NCBI GenBank assembly: GCA_037131735.1
Contig: JBAXQM010000010.1
Location: 18,156-82,155 of the forward strand
Direction: 5' to 3'
DNA length: 64,000 bases
DNA from: CAIUPE01 sp037131735
GTDB taxonomy: Bacteria; Pseudomonadota; Alphaproteobacteria; Rhizobiales; Beijerinckiaceae
The notes beneath the pieces are model-generated. The model was not told the origin of the DNA. It did not search any database and was given only the letters and a program-made list of their open reading frames with translations. The translations under genes were made by a program, and so were the position numbers. Position 1 is the stretch's first letter; every line of letters starts with the position of its first letter. Shown piece by piece: positions 52,891 through 61,825 of the stretch.

Positions 52891-53577
52891 ATGACGAATG
52901 AGGTCAAGGCGGTTGAGGTTAAAGCGCTTCATATTGAATTAGGACGCGACGCGTCACGCGTCCATGTTTTAAACGGCATTGACCTGTCCATCACGCAAGG
53001 GGAAGCCGTCGGCCTTGTTGGCCCGTCCGGTTCAGGTAAATCAACATTGCTCATGGCCATGGCCGGATTGGAACAAGCGGGCTCCGGTCACATCATCATT
53101 GCCGGCCAAAATATTGAGGCGATGAGCGAAGACGAACTCGCACGCTTCCGTGGCCGTCACATCGGCATCGTGTTTCAATCTTTTCATCTCATTGAGACTA
53201 TGACCGCGCTTGAAAATGTTGCCGTGCCGCTTGAACTCGCGGGTCACAGCGATCCTTACACACGCGCAAAGCATGAGCTTGAAGCGGTCGGACTAAAAGA
53301 TCGCCTTTCACATCATCCATCAGAATTATCAGGTGGCGAGCAACAACGCGTGGCGATTGCGCGTGCGCTTGCTCCTGATCCCACTTTGCTTTTAGCGGAT
53401 GAGCCAACGGGTAATCTTGATGAAGCAAATGGCGCGACCATTGTCGATCTGCTTTTCAACTTGCGACAAGAACGGAATATGACTCTCATTCTTGTGACGC
53501 ATGATTTGCGCCTCGCGGCGCGTTGTGACCGGACCATTCATCTCAATTCCGGTAAGATCATTGCGAAGGACCGCTGA
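52891..53577 (+). CDS. ABC transporter ATP-binding protein (YbbA/LolD type)
   Basis: A 228-residue stand-alone ATPase: Walker A GPSGSGKSTLL, signature LSGGEQQRVAIARAL, Walker B LLADEPTGNLD. The family (MacB/LolD/YbbA) drives mechanotransmission rather than substrate transport across the membrane. The partner permease gene starts three bases after its stop. In E. coli the YbbAP complex with TesA has been linked to release of hydrophobic molecules from the membrane. Confidence 0.92.
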   Translation: MTNEVKAVEVKALHIELGRDASRVHVLNGIDLSITQGEAVGLVGPSGSGKSTLLMAMAGLEQAGSGHIIIAGQNIEAMSEDELARFRGRHIGIVFQSFHLIETMTALENVAVPLELAGHSDPYTRAKHELEAVGLKDRLSHHPSELSGGEQQRVAIARALAPDPTLLLADEPTGNLDEANGATIVDLLFNLRQERNMTLILVTHDLRLAARCDRTIHLNSGKIIAKDR

Positions 53578-53580
53578 ATA

Positions 53581-56112
53581 ATGACAGCGGCATCCATCAA
53601 ATTCGCCTTTCGCAACTTGCGACAAGGCCTATCGGGTTTCAGAATTTTCCTTGCCTGTATCGCGCTTGGTGTCACAGCCATTGTGGGTGTTGATTCGCTC
53701 GCCCGTGCCTTGACCGATGGTCTGGCTTCAGAAGGACGGACCTTGCTCGGCGCGGATCTTGTGGTCTCACGAATGCATCGCCCTGCCGACGCGTCCGAAA
53801 GAGCGTTGATAAACTCGAAAGGGCGAACGACCGAAATCATCAGTCTTCGCGGTATGGCTCGCACCACAAAAGCCGCCGCACTCGTTGATCTAAAAGTTGT
53901 TGATCAAACCTATCCGCTTCTTGCGCCGCCTGTTTTTGATCCGGCGCTGTCCCTTGCATCAATCATGGATGAAAAAGACGGCATCTTTGGTGTTGCGGCC
54001 GATGCGGCCTTGTTTGCGCGTCTCGGTGTTAAGACGGGAGATAGAATTGCGCTTGGTGACGCGACTGTTGAACTCCGTGCCGTGCTTGTGAATGAGCCAG
54101 ATCGGATCGGTGCCGGACTGACTCTCGGCCCCCGCGTCATCATGAGCCGCGCGGCGTTTGCAAAAACAGGATTACTGAAGCCTGAAAGTTTGATCCGCTT
54201 CTCTTATCGTCTGCTCCTTGATGATCCGCGCGATGATCGCCTTGCTGAGATCGATGTCGCTTTGACTCCCGCCTTATCTGAAGCGGGCTTTGAACTACGC
54301 GGACGCAAGAATGTTTCACCGCAACTCACGCGTAATATCGAACGATTTTCGCAATATCTCGGCCTGATCGGTTTAACCGCATTGATCATCGGTGGATTGG
54401 GCGTGGCCAATGCCGTGATCGCCTATCTTGATCGCCGTCGCAAAACCATGGCGATTTTCAAAGCGATTGGCGCAAGCGGATCAATGATTTTTCAAATCGC
54501 CTTTTTAGAAATCATGGTGCTTGCTGCTTTAGGCACGGGTATCGGCTTAGTCCTAGGCGCTTCGCTGCCCTATCTTGTCTCGCTCTTAGCCTCAAATCTT
54601 TTGCCGTTTCCAATCGCACCTCATCTCTATCCGGATAGGCTCGCGCTTGGGGCGCTCTATGGGATATTAACAGCGGCAACATTCGCTCTGCCCATTCTGG
54701 GACGCGCGCATGATCTTCCCGTTGCTATTCTCTTCCGCGATGATCTCGCCAATGATCAAGCAAAGGTAAAGCGCCGCTATCAAGTGATGACAGCCATCGT
54801 CGGGCTTGCTCTGGTGGGCATTGTCATTTTGGCTGCACGTGAAAAGCTGATTACCGTCTTCGTGTTGCTTGGTATGGCTGCGGCTTTCTTCTTGCTTCGC
54901 GGTGTCGCGTTTCTGATCATGCGCTGGGCACGACAAGTGCCCCGACCGCATCGAACTGAATTGCGCTTGGCGATGGGAAATATTTATCGCCGCGGAACAA
55001 TCACGCCCGCTTTGACATTGGCACTTGGTCTTGGTGTCACCTTGCTTGTAGCGATTAGTGCCACGCAAAATAATCTCGTTCAGCTTGTATCATCAGGTCT
55101 GCCTGATAAAGCTCCGAGTTTTTTCTTTGTCGATATACCCGCACGCGATCTGCCAGCTTTCGATGAATTTATGAAATTGAAGCAGCCGGAGACACGCGTG
55201 TCGCATGTGCCGATGGTAAGGGGCCGCATCACAGAAGTAAAATCTGTCCGAGCAGAAGCTGTGATTGCCGAAGAGAATGCCCGTTGGGTTCTTGATGGCG
55301 ATCGTGGGATCACATTTTCATCAACGGTGCCAGAAGGTTCACGCATTGTAAGTGGAGAATGGTGGTCAGAAACCTATGACGGCCCTCCCCTTGTTTCACT
55401 TGAAGCCGATATTGCGAAAGGTTTGAATCTTGCAATTGGCGATATGATTACCGTCAATATTTTAGGGCGATCAATTCAAGCCAAGATTGCCAATTTACGT
55501 CGCGTCGATTGGCAATCTCTGGGCATTAACTTCGTTCTGGTATTTTCACCCAATACGTTCAAAGGCGCGCCCGTAAGCTATCTCGCGACATTGACGGACG
55601 AAAGCGGCTCTCAAAATTTAGAACGAGAAGCGCAATTGCTTGTCGACACGGCTCAAGCTTTTCCGGCGGTCTCCGCCATTCGCGTGCGTGAAGCACTCGA
55701 ATCCGTGCGAACCATGATCGACCAATTAGCGGTTGCCATTCGCGGTGTCGCGGGAATTACAATTTTGGCTAGTATATTAGTTCTTTCCGGCGCGGTCGGT
55801 GCGAGCCAAAGGCGGCGCATTCGCGATGCCGTCATTTTGAAAACGCTTGGCGCGAGCCGTTTTCGCCTTCTTACGGCTTTTTTGGCCGAATTTGCTATGA
55901 TCAGTCTTGCAGCGAGTTTTTTTGGATTGATTGCGGGACTTTTAGCCGCATGGGCGATTGTCGCTTTTGCTTTCCGCACGGCGTTTACATGGCCAATTGG
56001 CGATCCGTTGGCGACAGCGGCGCTCGCTGTGGTCTTCGCCATCGGTCTCGGGCTCATTGGTACATGGCGTGTGCTTGATGAAAAGCCGGCGCGGCATTTA
56101 CGCGCGCCGTGA
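53581..56112 (+). CDS. ABC transporter permease (YbbP type, FtsX domains)
   Basis: An 843-residue protein with one N-terminal helix, a large periplasmic region (about residues 45-240), then two FtsX-type three-helix units separated by a second periplasmic domain. This is the ten-helix layout of YbbP rather than the four-helix MacB or LolC. It works with the ATPase encoded just upstream. The motif of the first FtsX unit, AYLDRRRKTMAIFKAIGASG, and of the last, SQRRRIRDAVILKTLGASR, are the coupling-helix regions. Confidence 0.9.
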   Translation: MTAASIKFAFRNLRQGLSGFRIFLACIALGVTAIVGVDSLARALTDGLASEGRTLLGADLVVSRMHRPADASERALINSKGRTTEIISLRGMARTTKAAALVDLKVVDQTYPLLAPPVFDPALSLASIMDEKDGIFGVAADAALFARLGVKTGDRIALGDATVELRAVLVNEPDRIGAGLTLGPRVIMSRAAFAKTGLLKPESLIRFSYRLLLDDPRDDRLAEIDVALTPALSEAGFELRGRKNVSPQLTRNIERFSQYLGLIGLTALIIGGLGVANAVIAYLDRRRKTMAIFKAIGASGSMIFQIAFLEIMVLAALGTGIGLVLGASLPYLVSLLASNLLPFPIAPHLYPDRLALGALYGILTAATFALPILGRAHDLPVAILFRDDLANDQAKVKRRYQVMTAIVGLALVGIVILAAREKLITVFVLLGMAAAFFLLRGVAFLIMRWARQVPRPHRTELRLAMGNIYRRGTITPALTLALGLGVTLLVAISATQNNLVQLVSSGLPDKAPSFFFVDIPARDLPAFDEFMKLKQPETRVSHVPMVRGRITEVKSVRAEAVIAEENARWVLDGDRGITFSSTVPEGSRIVSGEWWSETYDGPPLVSLEADIAKGLNLAIGDMITVNILGRSIQAKIANLRRVDWQSLGINFVLVFSPNTFKGAPVSYLATLTDESGSQNLEREAQLLVDTAQAFPAVSAIRVREALESVRTMIDQLAVAIRGVAGITILASILVLSGAVGASQRRRIRDAVILKTLGASRFRLLTAFLAEFAMISLAASFFGLIAGLLAAWAIVAFAFRTAFTWPIGDPLATAALAVVFAIGLGLIGTWRVLDEKPARHLRAP

Positions 56113-56156
56113 CGCGCCCTTGTTTTTGCCAAAATTAACCGCATATTATTGGAGTG

Positions 56157-56176
56157 TCGCAGTTAATGGACTGCGA
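56157..56176 (+). ncRNA. Leader hairpin of the ybhL-type gene (candidate ybhL RNA motif)
   Basis: TCGCAGT / ACTGCGA arms (7 perfect pairs) around TAATGG, 26 bases before the ATG of the YbhL gene. A conserved leader named the ybhL motif is known in front of this gene in Hyphomicrobiales. Position and simple hairpin agree with it, but I recall that motif only in outline, so the identity is tentative. Confidence 0.5.
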
Positions 56177-56202
56177 ACTACAGACCGAAAGAGGGAAATA
56201 CA

Positions 56203-56937
56203 ATGGTAAATTACGATCGCAACGCCTCCGCTTGGACTACAGGCGCCGCGCGAGTCGGCGCTGCGGAGTATGACCTTGGTCTCCGGTCCTATATGCTGGG
56301 GATCTACAATTACATGACGCTCGCGCTCGGCATTTCGGCGCTTGTGGCTTGGGGCACTTATATCTCTGGTGTCACAGCGAGCCTTCTCACGTCACCGCTT
56401 GCCTTTGTGGTGATGCTTGCACCGCTGGGCTTCGTGCTGTTCATGTCATTCCGTTTCGAGAAGATGAGCTACTCATCTCTCATGGGCACCTTCCTCGCTT
56501 ATTCAGCGGTGATGGGTTTGTCGCTCTCGACAGTTTTCGTTGCTTATAAAGTGGGTAGCGTCGTTCAAGTCTTCGCGATTACAGCAGCCGCGTTCGGCGC
56601 ACTCTCGCTTTATGGCTACACAACGCGCCGCAGCCTCTCGGCCATCGGCTCGTTCTTGGTCATGGGTTTGTTCGGCATTGTCATCGCAATGCTCGTCAAC
56701 ATCTTCTTGCAGAGCTCCGCTCTTCAGTTCGGCCTTAATGTTCTCGGCTTGTTGGTCTTCGCGGGCCTCACCGCTTGGGATACGCAGCGGTTGAAAGACG
56801 AATATGATTATGTTGCCGGTGATCGTGAGCTCATGGGCAAGGCTTCGGTGATGGGTGCGCTGACGCTCTATCTCGACTTTGTGAACATGTTCCAGTTCTT
56901 GCTCGCTCTGTTTGGCCAGCGGAACAACAACAACTAA
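56203..56937 (+). CDS. Bax inhibitor-1 / YccA family membrane protein (YbhL type)
   Basis: A 244-residue protein with seven hydrophobic helices of the BI-1/TMBIM superfamily; the conserved end AWDTQRLKDEYD and LYLDFVNMFQFLLALFG are present, including the Asp residues proposed to sense pH in the calcium-leak mechanism of the family. Bacterial function is not settled; FtsH-linked membrane quality control and ion leak are both proposed. GAGGGAA precedes the ATG. It is a single-gene unit with a leader hairpin and its own strong terminator. Confidence 0.9.
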   Translation: MVNYDRNASAWTTGAARVGAAEYDLGLRSYMLGIYNYMTLALGISALVAWGTYISGVTASLLTSPLAFVVMLAPLGFVLFMSFRFEKMSYSSLMGTFLAYSAVMGLSLSTVFVAYKVGSVVQVFAITAAAFGALSLYGYTTRRSLSAIGSFLVMGLFGIVIAMLVNIFLQSSALQFGLNVLGLLVFAGLTAWDTQRLKDEYDYVAGDRELMGKASVMGALTLYLDFVNMFQFLLALFGQRNNNN

Positions 56938-56960
56938 TCGAGATCAAATCCAAATAATGA

Positions 56961-56990
56961 AAAGCCCCGGTTTACCGGGGCTTTTTTATT
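56961..56990 (+). terminator. Intrinsic terminator after the YbhL gene
   Basis: AAAGCCCCGG / CCGGGGCTTT arms (10 bp) around TTTA with a T-tract. The A-tract on the left could also serve the convergent DUF2794 gene. Confidence 0.92.
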
Positions 56991-57005
56991 GTCTCTTATC
57001 AATTA

Positions 57006-57377
57006 TTAAAAAGAGACAAGCGATACCGGCTTTTCAAGAACGCGTAACACACGATCAAGCTCATGGCCGCGTTTTAAGATTTGTCCTGCCGGTGTAATCA
57101 CCGCATAGGCCCCCTGCCGGCGCGCCAGTTTCGGATTTTTCTCGATACGATAAAGCGGATATTCGGTTGAACGCCGAAACACAGAAAACACCGCGCGGTC
57201 TTTCATGAAATCAATCGCATAATCACGCCACTCACCGGCGGCGACCATACGACCATAAACACCGAGTAAGGTCGTGAGTTCTTTACGATCAAAAACAACG
57301 CGCGCAGGGTCAGCTGTTGTCGCGCCTGAAGGCCAAGGGAGAATGGATGATTGTGCGCTGTTACTCTCGCCGTCCAA
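57006..57377 (-). CDS. DUF2794 protein (TTG start)
   Basis: A 123-residue cytosolic protein matching DUF2794, a small family confined largely to Alphaproteobacteria, with no known function. Conserved-looking parts are VVFDRKELTTLLGVYGRMVAAGEWRDYAIDF and VFSVFRRSTEYPLYRIEKNP. No ATG is available at the family's usual start; TTG at 57377 is preceded by AAAGGGAG at good spacing, which supports it. Convergent with the YbhL gene. Confidence 0.82.
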   Translation of the reverse strand: MDGESNSAQSSILPWPSGATTADPARVVFDRKELTTLLGVYGRMVAAGEWRDYAIDFMKDRAVFSVFRRSTEYPLYRIEKNPKLARRQGAYAVITPAGQILKRGHELDRVLRVLEKPVSLVSF

Positions 57378-57459
57378 TGGTCAAATCTCCCTTTGCCCCT
57401 TGAGACCTATCATCGGCAGATTTGCGCGCGGCTTCAAGCCAAAAAGAAACTTATAGCGC

Positions 57460-57658
57460 GGACGAAAAATCAAGATTCTGCCGCAATCTGGTCTTTTGAG
57501 CGCCAAACTGCTCGATCATCTTCTCTCTCGACGCCGGGGTTGGATTGGTTCTGACCAGACTGCCCCCCAGCCTCTCGGAACGAGATGCAATCCCACTCCG
57601 GCTCGTCCCTGACTGTTTTCCTGACTTCAAGGGGCCGGTTTCCGGCCCCTCTTTTTTG
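57460..57658 (+). ncRNA. Candidate structured small RNA ending in an intrinsic terminator
   Basis: No coding frame of note lies here. A long stem pairs 57530-57547 (GACGCCGGGGTTGGATTG) with 57588-57607 (CAATCCCACTCCGGCTCGTC): 17 base pairs, one mismatch and a two-base bulge. Inside it TCTCG-GAA-CGAGA (57573-57585) forms a second hairpin. A perfect terminator follows at 57630-57658. The 5' end is a guess; the stem itself starts at 57530. I checked for the SRP RNA loop, tmRNA tag and tRNA features and found none. 6S RNA could not be confirmed. Confidence 0.6.
57630..57658 (+). terminator. Intrinsic terminator of the candidate small RNA
   Basis: AGGGGCCGG / CCGGCCCCT (9 perfect pairs) around TTT, followed by CTTTTTT. 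No plus-strand protein gene ends nearby, so it must end an RNA transcript. It lies directly before the stop of the convergent ABC1-kinase gene. Confidence 0.9.
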
Positions 57659-57664
57659 TACGGT

Positions 57665-59035
57665 TCAGCTGGTCAACCCAACGTCATAAAGAGCCGCTGC
57701 CTGCCGCGCGGAAACATCATCGCTTGAAAATGACTCGATGGCTTCATTGAAGAGGCGATAAAAATTCAACTCCGCATCGAGATGCAAAAACACACCGCCC
57801 AATCCGATGGCCGCGCGATCCATGAAAACAAATTCACGCGGTATCGTAACCGGACCTTTTTCCTTCAATGCTTTGTGAACGGCGAAGGCTTCTTTGCGGC
57901 CATAGTCACCGGGCTTTAATCCATCCGCCACTGTCCGTGTGCGATCATCGAGAAGCGGCCCATAAATAAAACGCGCCCAAAGATTGAGAATATCAATCAG
58001 CTCCGCATTGAGACCGCGGAAGCCCCATGTCTCATAAGCGTGAACAATCCGATCGCGATCCTCTTCCAAAAGACCACGATAGAGATCAACAACGCCGCCA
58101 ACAAAGCGGGCTGGAAAAACACGAATACAGCCATAATCAAGAAGATTTATGCCTGCCGCCTCGCCGTCCTTCTCGAACACGGTGTAATTGCCGAGATGGG
58201 GATCGCCATGAATAACTCCAAAGCGACTGAAGGGGTGCCACCAAGCACGAAACATCGCGGTTGCGAGATGATTGCGGATCGAGCGGTCCGCATGTTTGTA
58301 ATCAAGAATCTTTTTGCCCTCGAGCCACTCCATTGTGAGGAGCCGCGCAGTTGAGAGGTTTGAGCGAATTTTTGGAACACGAACAAGATCCTCATTCGCC
58401 AATATGTTTTGATACAGTGCGGCATGCTTCGCTTCACGGCGATAATCGAGTTCTTCACGAATGCGTGCGGCAATTTCTTTTGCGATTTCTTTTGTATCAA
58501 CCGCCGGATCAAATTGCCGATGTAATGAGAATAAAAGATTGAGTTGCGAAAGATCAGCCTCTACCGCAGAGGCCATATCGGGATATTGTAATTTGACGGC
58601 TAGGTTTTGTCCGTCATGATCTTTAGCGCGATGCACTTGGCCGAGCGACGCGGCCGCAGTCGGATGAAGATCAAAGTTTTCGAAATTCTTACGCCACTCG
58701 GGACCCAATTCGGCAATCATGCGCCGCTTCACAAAAGCTGCGCCCATAGGCGGCGCATGACTCTGCAGTGACGCGAGTTGGGTTGCATAATCAGCGGGCA
58801 GCGCATCAGGAATAGTTGCGAGCAATTGCGCAACTTTCATCAGCGGACCCTTTAATCCCCCAAGAGCGGACGTGAGTGCTGCGGCATTACGATCATCAAC
58901 GCCCTCAAGACCGAGTAAGCGACCGCCGATGATCCGCGCAGCCACGCCACCAACATTGGTTGCCACACGCGCATAGCGCAACGCGCGGCCCGACGCGCGA
59001 TTTCGTTCAGGATCAAATTCACTCATGGTACTCAT
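57665..59035 (-). CDS. ABC1/AarF/UbiB-family atypical kinase
   Basis: The 456-residue protein has the ABC1 family's KxGQ-like N-terminal region (LGGLKGPLMKVAQLLATIPD), the nucleotide-binding segment AAASLGQVHRAKDHDGQNLAVKLQYPD, and the kinase-like GVIHGDPHLGNYTVF and LLDYGCIRVF in place of DFG. Members such as UbiB and COQ8 support ubiquinone synthesis or lipid homeostasis through ATPase activity. No C-terminal membrane helices are evident, unlike UbiB, so it is an AarF-like soluble paralog. A second ATG at 59026 (MSEFDPERN) is better spaced from a GGATGAG. Confidence 0.87.
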   Translation of the reverse strand: MSTMSEFDPERNRASGRALRYARVATNVGGVAARIIGGRLLGLEGVDDRNAAALTSALGGLKGPLMKVAQLLATIPDALPADYATQLASLQSHAPPMGAAFVKRRMIAELGPEWRKNFENFDLHPTAAASLGQVHRAKDHDGQNLAVKLQYPDMASAVEADLSQLNLLFSLHRQFDPAVDTKEIAKEIAARIREELDYRREAKHAALYQNILANEDLVRVPKIRSNLSTARLLTMEWLEGKKILDYKHADRSIRNHLATAMFRAWWHPFSRFGVIHGDPHLGNYTVFEKDGEAAGINLLDYGCIRVFPARFVGGVVDLYRGLLEEDRDRIVHAYETWGFRGLNAELIDILNLWARFIYGPLLDDRTRTVADGLKPGDYGRKEAFAVHKALKEKGPVTIPREFVFMDRAAIGLGGVFLHLDAELNFYRLFNEAIESFSSDDVSARQAAALYDVGLTS

Positions 59036-59082
59036 CCGGCTGTTACGCTATTTAATACGTAACAGTCGCAAGGACAGATCGC

Positions 59083-60939
59083 TCAGTCCATCGTTTCGAG
59101 TTCGGCGATCATCCGTTCAATGAGCGACAAGCCGACCTGCCAGAAGGCCGGATCACGTGCATCGAGCCCGAAAGGTTGAAGAAGTTCGGAGTGATGTTTC
59201 GTACCGCCAGCGGCCAACATGGCAAGATAACGCTCAGCAAACCCTTCTGCCGCATTCTCATAGACTGCATAAAGCGAATTCACGAGGCAATCGCCAAAGG
59301 CATAGGCGTAAACATAGAAAGGCGAATGGATGAAGTGCGGAATATAAGTCCAGAACGTCTCATAGCCTTCGCCCAAGCGGATCGACGGTCCGAGGCTTTC
59401 GCTCTGTACTTTAAGCCAGATCTCACCGATCTGATCAGCCGTGATCTCGCCACCTTTGCGCGCGTGATGGATCTCGCGTTCAAAACTGTAAAACGCAATC
59501 TGCCGCACAACGGTGTTGATCATATCCTCGACTTTTGCCGCGAGCATCGCCTTGCGTTGCATTTTATCCTTCGTGTTATCAAGCAGCCGCCGGAAGGTGA
59601 GCATCTCACCAAAAACAGAGGCGGTTTCAGCGAGTGTCAAAGGCGTTGGCGCCATTAAGGCCCCATTTGCTGCTGCAAGAACTTGATGAACACCATGGCC
59701 CAATTCATGCGCCAGCGTCATCACATCGCGCGGCTTGCCAAGATAATTCACGAGCACATAGGGATGCGCGGATGGCACTGTCGGATGCGCGAAAGCACCG
59801 GGTGCTTTACCCGGACGCACCGGCGCATCAATCCATTGCTTGTCAAAAAAGTCATTTGCGATTGACGCCATACGCGGTGAGAAATCACGATAGGCTTCGA
59901 GCACCATCGAGCGCGCCTCTGTCCATGAAATCGTCTTTTGATCGACTTTCGGAAGCGGCGCGTTGCGATCCCAATGATCAAGCTGTGTTTTGCCAAACCA
60001 TTTTGCCTTAAGCGCATAATAGCGATGCGAGAGACGTGGATAGGCCGCACGCACGGCACTCACCAAAGCCTCAACAACTTCACGTTCAACGCGATTAGAA
60101 AGATGGCGACTATCGGCAATATCGTCAAAACCGCGCCACCGATCAGAAATTTCTTTATCTTTTGCAAGCGTGTTTGTGATCAGAGAAAATGTCCGAAGAT
60201 TGGCACGAAATGTCTTCGCCAGAGACTCAGACGCGCGTTTGCGGACAGCGTCATCCGGATCTTGAAATTTATTCAAGATCGGCTCGAGCGTAAGCTCCTC
60301 ACCATCAAAGTCAAAACGCAATGCCGCCATCGTCTCGTCAAAGAGACGGTTCCACGCGTTGGCGCCAGTTACTGATTTTTCAAGAAGGATTTGCTCAAGT
60401 TTGTCATCAAGCTGATGAGGCTTTTCGAGTCTGATATCTTTCAGCCACGGCGCATAATGCGAAAGCGGCGCTTGGGCGGCCACCTTATCAAGTGCTGCGT
60501 CGTCCAACCGATTAAGTTCGAGCGTAAAAAACAAAAGCTCTGTGCTGAGTGTCGTCGCGCGATCCTGTGTATCGCCATAGAACTTCGCTCTCACAGGATC
60601 GGTTGTATCACCGGAATATACGAGACCGGCATAAGACAAGATGCGGCCCAATCGATCATCAATCGCTTCATAGGCCGCAATGGCTTTATACAACGACGCG
60701 GCCGCATGATCGCCTTTAAGAAGGGTTTCGAGTTTGCCGCGATAGAGCGATGAGAACGTCTTGGCCTCACTCTCGACCCACTCAAAATCTGTCTTTAGTT
60801 CAGCTGACTCGATGCTTGGATAGAGATCGGTAAGGTTCCACTCGGGTAAAGTTCCGAGTGCTTCGGCTTCCGCGGAGGCCGAACCTGCTGCTGCTGCGTG
60901 GTGAATGTCCTGTCGAAGCGAAATGAGCGCGCGCATCAT
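59083..60939 (-). CDS. pepF: M3-family oligoendopeptidase (PepF type)
   Basis: A 618-residue cytosolic zinc peptidase with the HEXXH motif in LAHELGHGVHQVLAA near residue 405 and the third ligand Glu downstream in LAETASVFGEML. The N-terminal oligopeptidase F domain (LPEWNLTDLYPSIES) is present. It cleaves short peptides made by larger proteases. The frame is open to 61002, but the ATG at 60939 has GGAC upstream; a terminator-like hairpin lies in the leader. Confidence 0.9.
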   Translation of the reverse strand: MMRALISLRQDIHHAAAAGSASAEAEALGTLPEWNLTDLYPSIESAELKTDFEWVESEAKTFSSLYRGKLETLLKGDHAAASLYKAIAAYEAIDDRLGRILSYAGLVYSGDTTDPVRAKFYGDTQDRATTLSTELLFFTLELNRLDDAALDKVAAQAPLSHYAPWLKDIRLEKPHQLDDKLEQILLEKSVTGANAWNRLFDETMAALRFDFDGEELTLEPILNKFQDPDDAVRKRASESLAKTFRANLRTFSLITNTLAKDKEISDRWRGFDDIADSRHLSNRVEREVVEALVSAVRAAYPRLSHRYYALKAKWFGKTQLDHWDRNAPLPKVDQKTISWTEARSMVLEAYRDFSPRMASIANDFFDKQWIDAPVRPGKAPGAFAHPTVPSAHPYVLVNYLGKPRDVMTLAHELGHGVHQVLAAANGALMAPTPLTLAETASVFGEMLTFRRLLDNTKDKMQRKAMLAAKVEDMINTVVRQIAFYSFEREIHHARKGGEITADQIGEIWLKVQSESLGPSIRLGEGYETFWTYIPHFIHSPFYVYAYAFGDCLVNSLYAVYENAAEGFAERYLAMLAAGGTKHHSELLQPFGLDARDPAFWQVGLSLIERMIAELETMD

Positions 60940-61010
60940 TTGTCCATCTTTTGTTAAGAATTGGATCTGTCTCTCTGTTCTTACAAAGAGCGCTTTATCC
61001 AATCAATAAA

Positions 61011-61047
61011 AAAGCCGCCTACTGGATGCGGCATTAAAGCGGCCTTT
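61011..61047 (-). promoter_or_regulatory. Terminator-like alternative hairpins in the pepF leader
   Basis: On the minus strand, GCCGC (from 61028-61032) or the equivalent arm from 61039-61043 can each pair with GCGGC (61014-61018), which is followed by TTTTTTATTG. The two pairings exclude each other. It lies 75 to 110 bases before the pepF start with no minus-strand gene behind it, so it may be an attenuator or the end of a short RNA. Confidence 0.45.
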
Positions 61048-61102
61048 ACCAAAGACAGCGAAACTCGAACCGAATCAGAAATTCATTTGAGTGCCCTTTG
61101 GT

Positions 61103-61825
61103 ATGAAGCGTAAAATTTTGATCGTCGAAGATGACCCGGTACACCGGAGCCATCTCGGACGACTGGTCGACCGAATGGGCCATGAACCGGTTCTCGTTGC
61201 TTCAGGCGAAGACGCCCTTGGCATGATCATGCACCATCGCGACCCATCCCTTGCTGCCATGCTTCTCGATCTCGTTATGCCGGACCTCGACGGCATGGCC
61301 GTGACCACGAGGCTCCGCGCGGCAGGCTATCGCATCCCGATCATGGTTCTTGTGAAGCCAACGGCACTTGATTCGGCACTAACGGCGATTGCGGCTGGTG
61401 CGCAGGACTTCTCATTGATTCCCGCCAGTTTCGAACGTATTGCGGTATCACTCAAGAATATGCTCTCGCCATCCGGTATGCCCCTCAGCGGTGCTATGGC
61501 GAGCGAACTGCCCCGGGCGCCCATCCCTTTATCGGGCTTTGATCATGAACCACGCGTCGTCATGGCGTCCCGCGAGCCAAACCGCTTTCACAAAATCGAA
61601 CCGGTAATCGCAAGCATCTCCCTTCTTGATCAAACGGGCAGATTACGCTCGCTCGCTGCGATCGAGAGAGACGTCATCGCCTTCGCACTCCGGTGGAAAC
61701 CCGACTCGGTTTCCTCGCTCGCTCGGCTACTCGGTATCAGTCGATCCACGCTCTATCGGCGGGTCGACGAGATCAATCAAGCTGACCAAACCATGAACCC
61801 ACCCGCTTATGGGGATGCCGCATGA
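61103..61825 (+). CDS. Response regulator with atypical receiver and Fis-type HTH
   Basis: A 240-residue protein. The receiver domain (1-115) keeps the acidic pocket (E9, D10, D11) and phospho-acceptor D56 in LLDLVMPDLDG. The conserved switch Thr is V84 (MVLVKP) and the invariant Lys of the KP motif is I106 (SLIPAS). The C-terminus (about 195-235) is a Fis-like helix-turn-helix, SVSSLARLLGISRSTLYRR. No AAA+ domain lies between, so it is not an NtrC-type activator. ATG 61103 is used; a GTG at 61091 would add four residues. Its stop overlaps the start of the L,D-transpeptidase gene (ATGA). No histidine kinase is nearby. Confidence 0.85.
   Translation: MKRKILIVEDDPVHRSHLGRLVDRMGHEPVLVASGEDALGMIMHHRDPSLAAMLLDLVMPDLDGMAVTTRLRAAGYRIPIMVLVKPTALDSALTAIAAGAQDFSLIPASFERIAVSLKNMLSPSGMPLSGAMASELPRAPIPLSGFDHEPRVVMASREPNRFHKIEPVIASISLLDQTGRLRSLAAIERDVIAFALRWKPDSVSSLARLLGISRSTLYRRVDEINQADQTMNPPAYGDAA

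Noticed and set aside
57528..57607. SRP (4.5S) RNA, tmRNA or tRNA
   Set aside because: The GGAAGGAAGCAGCC-type SRP loop, a tmRNA tag frame and tRNA arms are all missing.
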